Assembly: GCA_934772525.1 (NCBI GenBank)
Contig: CAKVMI010000002.1
Location: 173,189-237,188, forward strand
DNA length: 64,000 bases
From: an uncultured Clostridia bacterium
GTDB taxonomy: Bacteria > Bacillota > Clostridia > Christensenellales > UBA1242
Direction: 5' to 3'
Part shown: positions 59,388 to 64,000 of the stretch, piece by piece
Layout of the letters: each line of letters begins with the position of its first letter
How positions within the stretch are numbered: the stretch's first letter is position 1
Notes under the pieces: generated by a model
What the model saw: the letters and a program-made list of their open reading frames with translations, nothing else
Told to the model about the DNA's origin: nothing
Databases searched by the model: none
Translations under genes and position numbers: made by a program

Positions 59388-60083
59388 TTATTCGGCTAAG
59401 ATAAAATCCCGTTTTAATTTGCTTAAAACCTTCTTTTCTATTCTACTAATATATGACTGAGAAATATTTAATTTATCAGCAACTTCCTTTTGAGTCAATT
59501 CATTTTGAGTGTCCTTTGCAAGCCCATATCTTAGTTCCATTATATACTTTTCTCTTTCGTCAAGTCCATCCAGTAACCCAACTAGCATCTCATTTTCTAC
59601 CTTAGACTCAATTTCTTTATACACAAAATCAGTATCTGTGCCGACAATATCACCCAGAACCAATTCGTTGCCATCTTTATCTACACTTAGCGGTTCATCT
59701 AAAGATACGTCAGTTTTCGTTTTTTGAGTTTTTCTTAAATACATTAAGATTTCATTTTCAATACATCTAGATGCATATGTAGCAAACTTAATGTTTTTAT
59801 CCATATTAAATGTTCCGACGGCCTTTATTAGGCCGATAGTTCCAATACTCGTTAAGTCATCAAGGTTTGCTCCGGTATTTTCGAACCGCTGAGCAAGATA
59901 CACTACAAGTCTTAAATTTCGTTCTATTAATAAACCCCTTGCGTCATCATCCCCATTTTTAATTTTTAATAGGACATCGTATTCCTCATCTGGATTGAGT
60001 TTATCTGGAAGAGCCGATGCACCATTCATCATATACATCAAATAGTCTTCTATTCCAAATAACTTTTTTAATAACTTAATCAT
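59388..60083 (-). CDS. sigE: sporulation sigma factor SigE (pro-form)
   Basis: SigE controls early mother-cell genes and is made as an inactive pro-protein cut by SpoIIGA. About 231 residues: a pro-sequence (IKLLKKLFGIEDYLMYMM) ahead of NGASALP, then region 2 (IERNLRLVVYLAQRF, LDDLTSIGTIGLIKAV, FATYASRCIENEILMYLRK) and region 4 with ADKLNISQSYISRIEKK. The start at 60083 has AGGAG seven bases upstream. It follows spoIIGA by 12 bases. Confidence 0.96.
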   Translation of the reverse strand: MIKLLKKLFGIEDYLMYMMNGASALPDKLNPDEEYDVLLKIKNGDDDARGLLIERNLRLVVYLAQRFENTGANLDDLTSIGTIGLIKAVGTFNMDKNIKFATYASRCIENEILMYLRKTQKTKTDVSLDEPLSVDKDGNELVLGDIVGTDTDFVYKEIESKVENEMLVGLLDGLDEREKYIMELRYGLAKDTQNELTQKEVADKLNISQSYISRIEKKVLSKLKRDFILAE

Positions 60084-60095
60084 ATACACTCTCCT

Positions 60096-60848
60096 TTATA
60101 TACATTCCAAATTTAAAATACCATCAAAAGCGTAAAATTTATCTTCAACCACGCCTATTACAACGGGTTGTTTTATCCATTTCCCATTATTGAATATATA
60201 AAAATTTTCGGCAAATATTCCTTCTATTTTCTTTGCTTTACCAACCGCCGAATAGACATCTACCAAACACACCATCCCATCAACATATTTTAATTTTGAT
60301 TTATTAATAAACACCACTGGCAAATTGTCTGCCCCTGCCGTTACCATATTGCCACTATCTAAATACATCCATAATTCTACACAACCTTTAATTGATAATA
60401 TTTTACATTTATAATAAAGATTTTTTAAATTGACCTTTTTGAAATATATTTTTAGCACATACGATAACGCCATCAAAAGCCCAACACATAATACAAATGT
60501 AATTATCAAACTAAATTGTTTTGATTGGTTAAATACATCCATCACGGCATAAAACAACCCTAAAACAATTAATACATATGAAACTTCTACAACAAAAAGA
60601 ATTATAGTTTTACTCGAAAAATTAAATTCATTGTAAAAAAATGCCGTATACACTAAACTTATAAAAATGGCGATTGCTTTTATATAAGTTTTAATTGTTA
60701 AAAAGTTAGCAAAATATATTACAAAAAATATAGATAAACTGCCTATCAAAATATTTAACAAAGTACATTTTTTACTTATGCATATAGTCGCACACAAACT
60801 AAAAATAATGCACATTATTAAAACTAATATCCACAAAATTATTTTCAT
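60096..60848 (-). CDS. spoIIGA: SpoIIGA, pro-SigE processing aspartic protease
   Basis: A membrane-embedded aspartic protease that matures SigE at the septum. About 250 residues with five hydrophobic segments in the first 140, then a soluble domain with the catalytic motif YLDSGN (about 162-167) and LPVVFINKS. The start is likely the ATG at 60848 (MKIILWILV), as in relatives; a GTG at 60866 is in frame but its SD is poor. The hairpin and T run of the ftsZ terminator overlap the start region. Confidence 0.92.
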   Translation of the reverse strand: MKIILWILVLIMCIIFSLCATICISKKCTLLNILIGSLSIFFVIYFANFLTIKTYIKAIAIFISLVYTAFFYNEFNFSSKTIILFVVEVSYVLIVLGLFYAVMDVFNQSKQFSLIITFVLCVGLLMALSYVLKIYFKKVNLKNLYYKCKILSIKGCVELWMYLDSGNMVTAGADNLPVVFINKSKLKYVDGMVCLVDVYSAVGKAKKIEGIFAENFYIFNNGKWIKQPVVIGVVEDKFYAFDGILNLECI

Positions 60849-60853
60849 AAAAA

Positions 60854-60892
60854 AATAATACCTCACAAACTATCCATTTGCAAAGTATTATT
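60854..60892 (-). terminator. hairpin with T run overlapping the spoIIGA start
   Basis: Minus-strand AATAATAC and GTATTATT enclose a 23-base loop and are followed by seven Ts leading into the spoIIGA ATG. It lies 22 bases after the ftsZ stop and may separate the two units. Confidence 0.5.
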
Positions 60893-60914
60893 ATTTTTAA
60901 ATTTGTCTAATTTT

Positions 60915-62207
60915 TTACTTTTTTAATCTTCTTAAGAATGGTGGAATATTACTATCGTCTACCGAGATTCTTGATGATTGAATACCCATAGAATCTCTTT
61001 CTTGTGGTTTTGGTTGACTTTCATTATCAAACATCAAGTTTATATTTTTTCTTTCAGATTGAGTTTGTGGATTGTTGTTTTGAACAGCTTCGCCACCAAA
61101 TACATTCAATCTTGATTGATTTGGATTTTCTCTTTGTTGCTCTTCACTTACTCTAGACTTTCCTGCAAAAAATTCAGCATATTTTGACCTATCAAAAGGC
61201 TTGTATTGGTCGCTTGATTGTTGTTGTTTTGATTCGCCTCTATGAATTAGATTTTCAAAATCACTATTTTTGAAACCTGTTGCAATAATTGTAACCATTA
61301 GTTTTTCATTATATTTTTCGTCAATAGTAGCACCAAAAATGGTATTGGCAGATGGGTCAATTGCTTGTTTTACAAGTTCTACTGCAGTATTTACTTCATC
61401 AAGAGTTAAATCAAAACCACCTGTTACATTAATAATAACCGCTTGAGCACCTTCTATTGTGGTTTCTAGTAGTGGGCTCGCAACAGCCATTCTTACAGCT
61501 TCAATACTTCTATTTTCGCCAGTGCCTTCACCAATACCCATATGAGCAAGACCGCGGTTTTTCATAACCGTTCTAACATCGGCAAAGTCTAAATTAATTA
61601 ACGAACTTGTCGCAATCAAATCACTAATACCTTGAATACCTTGACGCAATACATCATCGGCATACTCAAACGCTTCAAGCATAGGGGTACCCTTAGGTAC
61701 AACTTTTAGCAATTTATCATTTGGGATAACTACTAGTGTATCTACACATTTTGCAAGATTAGAAATACCCATTTCGGCATTTTCCATACGGTGAGCACCC
61801 TCAAAACCAAATGGCTTTGTTACAACCGCTATTGTTAAAATACCCATTTCTTTTGCTATACTTGCAATAACAGGAGCGGCACCCGTACCCGTACCACCAC
61901 CCATACCAGCAGTGATAAACACAAGGTCTGCACCCTTTAACTTTTCGGCAATTTCTGTTTTACTTTCTTCTGCTGCTCTTCTGCCCACTTCTGGGTCAGC
62001 ACCAGCACCAAGACCACGTGTTAGTTTGCCACCTATTTGTATTTTTTCTTTTGCTTGACTCATCATAAGTGCTTGACGGTCGGTATTTACTGCATAAAAT
62101 TGGGCACTTTTAATGTTTGATGCAATCATACGGTTAACGGCATTATTACCGCCACCGCCTACACCAAACACCTTAATCTGACAAATAGCATTGTTATTAT
62201 ATTCCAT
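60915..62207 (-). CDS. ftsZ: cell division GTPase FtsZ
   Basis: The tubulin-like GTPase that forms the division ring and polar septum. The 430 residues have VFGVGGGGNNAVNRMI, the tubulin signature AGMGGGTGTGAAPVIA (about 103-118), NLDFADVRTVM, then a linker rich in Gln, Ser and Asn, and a C-terminal SNIPPFLRRLKK that fits the peptide binding FtsA. It follows ftsA by 12 bases. Confidence 0.98.
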   Translation of the reverse strand: MEYNNNAICQIKVFGVGGGGNNAVNRMIASNIKSAQFYAVNTDRQALMMSQAKEKIQIGGKLTRGLGAGADPEVGRRAAEESKTEIAEKLKGADLVFITAGMGGGTGTGAAPVIASIAKEMGILTIAVVTKPFGFEGAHRMENAEMGISNLAKCVDTLVVIPNDKLLKVVPKGTPMLEAFEYADDVLRQGIQGISDLIATSSLINLDFADVRTVMKNRGLAHMGIGEGTGENRSIEAVRMAVASPLLETTIEGAQAVIINVTGGFDLTLDEVNTAVELVKQAIDPSANTIFGATIDEKYNEKLMVTIIATGFKNSDFENLIHRGESKQQQSSDQYKPFDRSKYAEFFAGKSRVSEEQQRENPNQSRLNVFGGEAVQNNNPQTQSERKNINLMFDNESQPKPQERDSMGIQSSRISVDDSNIPPFLRRLKK

Positions 62208-62219
62208 AACTTTCCCCTT

Positions 62220-63368
62220 TTAGTTTCCTAAAAATGTATTATTTAAGCCTTCTTCAATATCCAAGGCAATATCCAAAACCCCAAGAGAAGTTGAAAAATG
62301 TGGTCGGTTTAGTTGAGGTATTGGCGGAACTGCAATTTCTACCTTTCTACCAAGTTTTTTTGAAAGGTAATCTCTTATTCCTTTTATATAACACAAGCCC
62401 CCACCAGTTAAATATACTGGGATATAATCTGGGAACTCATATTCGCATTTTGCAAAACATTTTAAAATAAATGAAGCAATAATATCTATTCTTTCCATTA
62501 CAATTTCATTAGTGGTCTTTGCACTAAATGGAATCATATAATCTTTGCCGGCAACTTCATAAAAATCGGTATCATCGGCAAGTAAACTCAAAACTACCTT
62601 TCTTTTTAAACTTTCTGCTTGGAAGAAAGAAATTTTTAAGCACTGCGACAAATCACCCGTAATATGCCCGCCACCCATAGAGAATGAATTTTGGAATAAC
62701 ACGCCATCACCACGAATTAGCATAACGCTTGTTGTAATATGCCCGCAATCGACCAAAAGTGCATATCTATCTCTAATCTCTGGCTCAAACAAAAACAAAC
62801 TTTCAGCAACCGTACTAGAAATATATTGCGAATTTCTAATACCTAATTCACCTAACATATTTTCTACAAAATCTAAAAAGTTAGTTTCAGCAAGTGAATA
62901 TGAAATATATCCACCAAGTTTAGTAGAAAATAACCCTCTAGGTTCTATAATTCTACGGTTATCATCTAATACAAAATATATTGGTGTATTGTTGATAATT
63001 GTGTGTGATGGATGATTTTTATAAATATCTCCAACAAGATATAATTGATTTATATCGTCTTCGGTTATCTTCTTCTTTTTAGGAAAATTGATAACAGCTT
63101 CACGACAAACAACAGTTGTAAACTCTCCCGGAACACCAACGTAAAGTTTTGTGATACGAGTCTTTGCGGTAGTTTCAGCATTAGAGATAGCAAGACCAAC
63201 AGCAAGTTTTACCTTATCTGGTTCCAAAAACTCACCTTCATAAAATCCTGCATACTCAACTTCGCCAGTACCTTTAATACAAAAAGTTCCATTAATGCCT
63301 CTTTCTGCAATTAAAACAGTAACTTTAGAAGACCCAAAGTCTAATATAGCGACTTCCTTTTTTACCAT
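62220..63368 (-). CDS. ftsA: cell division protein FtsA
   Basis: FtsA tethers FtsZ to the membrane. The 382 residues show the actin-like ATPase motifs ILDFGSSKVTVLIAE (phosphate 1), ALLVDCGHITTSVML (phosphate 2) and VYLTGGGLCYIKGI (adenosine). No obvious C-terminal amphipathic helix like that of Bacillus FtsA is seen; the protein ends soon after the last domain. It has a clear promoter. Confidence 0.93.
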   Translation of the reverse strand: MVKKEVAILDFGSSKVTVLIAERGINGTFCIKGTGEVEYAGFYEGEFLEPDKVKLAVGLAISNAETTAKTRITKLYVGVPGEFTTVVCREAVINFPKKKKITEDDINQLYLVGDIYKNHPSHTIINNTPIYFVLDDNRRIIEPRGLFSTKLGGYISYSLAETNFLDFVENMLGELGIRNSQYISSTVAESLFLFEPEIRDRYALLVDCGHITTSVMLIRGDGVLFQNSFSMGGGHITGDLSQCLKISFFQAESLKRKVVLSLLADDTDFYEVAGKDYMIPFSAKTTNEIVMERIDIIASFILKCFAKCEYEFPDYIPVYLTGGGLCYIKGIRDYLSKKLGRKVEIAVPPIPQLNRPHFSTSLGVLDIALDIEEGLNNTFLGN

Positions 63369-63782
63369 AAAAACTCCTAATTTGCACGACTCCGTTGCTA
63401 TTTTTGGATATAGTTATCCAACTATCTATATTATATAAATATTGCCCAAACTTTGTCAAATTATTTTATCACAATACTAAAATTATTAAATTTTATTATA
63501 TTTTCAATATTTTCTGATATTATGAGTTCTAAATTTAATAACTGTCCGTACAATTTCCATAAAGAAGAAATATTACTTCTAAAATTTATTAAAGTAATTT
63601 ATCCCATTCAAAATAATTTCATAAAAATTTGTGTGTTTTAACCTAAAATTTTTCAATTACAATAGTAAAAAATAAAACTTATTTATAATGGTTCTATCAC
63701 AATTATAAAAAAGTTTTATATTTTTTGAAATTTTTATTCTGAATATTTTTCTACATTATCAATTAGAAAAATCTTTTATAGT
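63369..63782. other. 414-base AT-rich gap upstream of ftsA
   Basis: It holds the ftsA promoter (63430-63459). The rest shows no hairpin terminator for the gene at 63783 and no coding frame with an SD; a 62-codon plus-strand frame (63453-63641) looks like chance. Confidence 0.5.
63430..63459 (-). promoter_or_regulatory. SigA promoter for ftsA-ftsZ
   Basis: Minus-strand TTGACA and TATAAT, both exact, with an 18-base spacer, about 60 bases before ftsA. Confidence 0.75.
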
Positions 63783-64000
63783 TTAACCTACTAGGGTTGT
63801 GCGTAAGCCAAAGCTCCTGCCGGAAGTATCCAAACTATAAACTATAGAAATAGAAAAAGGTCCCGCCCAATTGTCGTGTTCGGTATTTTTTCCACGAATT
63901 ACTCCAAAAATGTCTTGTGATTTCTTATTATTACTCGATACAGCATAAATATCACATAAGCCCTGAGTTCCTGCCACAGTTCTGGATTCTGCACTTGGTA
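63783..64000 (-). CDS. unknown protein, C-terminal part only
   Basis: The frame is open to the window edge, so only the last 72 codons are seen. The C-terminus (NWAGPFSISIVYSLDTSGRSFGLRTTLVG) alternates polar and hydrophobic residues and is rich in Gly, Ser and Thr, like the end of a beta-rich extracellular or carbohydrate-associated protein. I cannot assign a family. The internal GTG at 63977 is unlikely to be the true start. Confidence 0.55.
   Translation of the reverse strand, partial: PSAESRTVAGTQGLCDIYAVSSNNKKSQDIFGVIRGKNTEHDNWAGPFSISIVYSLDTSGRSFGLRTTLVG

Noticed and set aside
59376..59389. Palindrome AAAACTCAAGTTTT as sigE terminator
   Set aside because: The loop would be two bases and it overlaps the sigE stop region; too weak to call.
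63453..63641. 62-codon plus-strand frame upstream of ftsA
   Set aside because: AT-rich sequence with Phe/Ile/Asn-rich product, no SD, overlaps the ftsA promoter.
1..64000. CRISPR arrays, tRNA/rRNA genes, insertion sequences, T-box leaders
   Set aside because: No regularly spaced repeats, cloverleaf-like segments, transposase motifs or T-box consensus (AGGGTGGNACCGCG) were seen on either strand by eye.

Overview
The window reads as a chromosomal segment of an AT-rich, endospore-forming member of the Clostridia (Firmicutes). The evidence is the gene order: the frr-uppS-cdsA-rseP-(polC)-rimP-nusA-infB block, the comM-dprA-topA-trmFO-hslVU block, the rpsP-rplS and smc-ffh block, the ylbH-to-rpmF block, der/plsY/spoIVA, and ftsA-ftsZ-spoIIGA-sigE with sigG, nrdR and ylmC. 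The sporulation genes spoIVA, spoIIP, ylbJ, spoIIGA, sigE and sigG imply a spore former. No tRNA, rRNA, CRISPR array or insertion sequence was seen. I cannot name the species.

Layout. 1-12.1 kb (minus strand): translation and envelope genes, namely infB (cut by the window edge), an L7Ae-like gene, rnpM, nusA, rimP, a truncated PolC-like exonuclease, rseP, cdsA, uppS, frr, tsf, rpsB, a DUF1292 gene and ruvX. 12.2-17.0 kb: a YtxH-like gene behind a Spo0A-box-like site, a SipW-type signal peptidase beside a secreted TasA/camelysin-like protein, then an IscU-like protein without its ligand cysteines next to iscS. 17.2-25.4 kb: thioredoxin, hslU, hslV, trmFO, topA, dprA, comM. 25.7-41.8 kb: ribosome, signal recognition particle, chromosome and acetate genes from rplS to pta. 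41.9-50.1 kb: tmcAL, a PnuC-like gene, a patatin, ylbJ, rsmD, spoIVA, plsY, der. 50.3-55.9 kb: an orphan gene, spoIIP, DUF1614, feoB, feoA, nrdR, ylmC. 55.9-63.4 kb: sigG (plus strand), a small accessory cassette (HIT, GNAT, APH(3')-like kinase), then sigE, spoIIGA, ftsZ and ftsA. The right edge holds the 3' end of an unknown gene.

How the genes work together. Most are housekeeping genes in long minus-strand operons with SigA-type promoters of the TTGACA/TATAAT class and clear hairpin terminators. Sporulation is represented from septation (ftsAZ), through SigE maturation (spoIIGA-sigE), engulfment (spoIIP), coat basement (spoIVA) and cortex (ylbJ), to forespore sigma G. Two sites look sporulation-specific: a SigF/SigG-type site before sigG and a SigE-type site exactly at the start of ylbJ.

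The most unusual items are the PolC-locus protein that keeps the N-terminal, OB and exonuclease parts but has no PHP or polymerase part; the IscU-like protein lacking all three ligand cysteines next to iscS; the SipW-like/TasA-like pair; a very short promoter-ORF-terminator unit before rsmD; and an APH(3')-like gene inside the sigE-sigG interval. Several usual neighbours (pyrH, dxr, proS, gpsA, acpP, fabD, fabG, coaD) are absent from their expected places.
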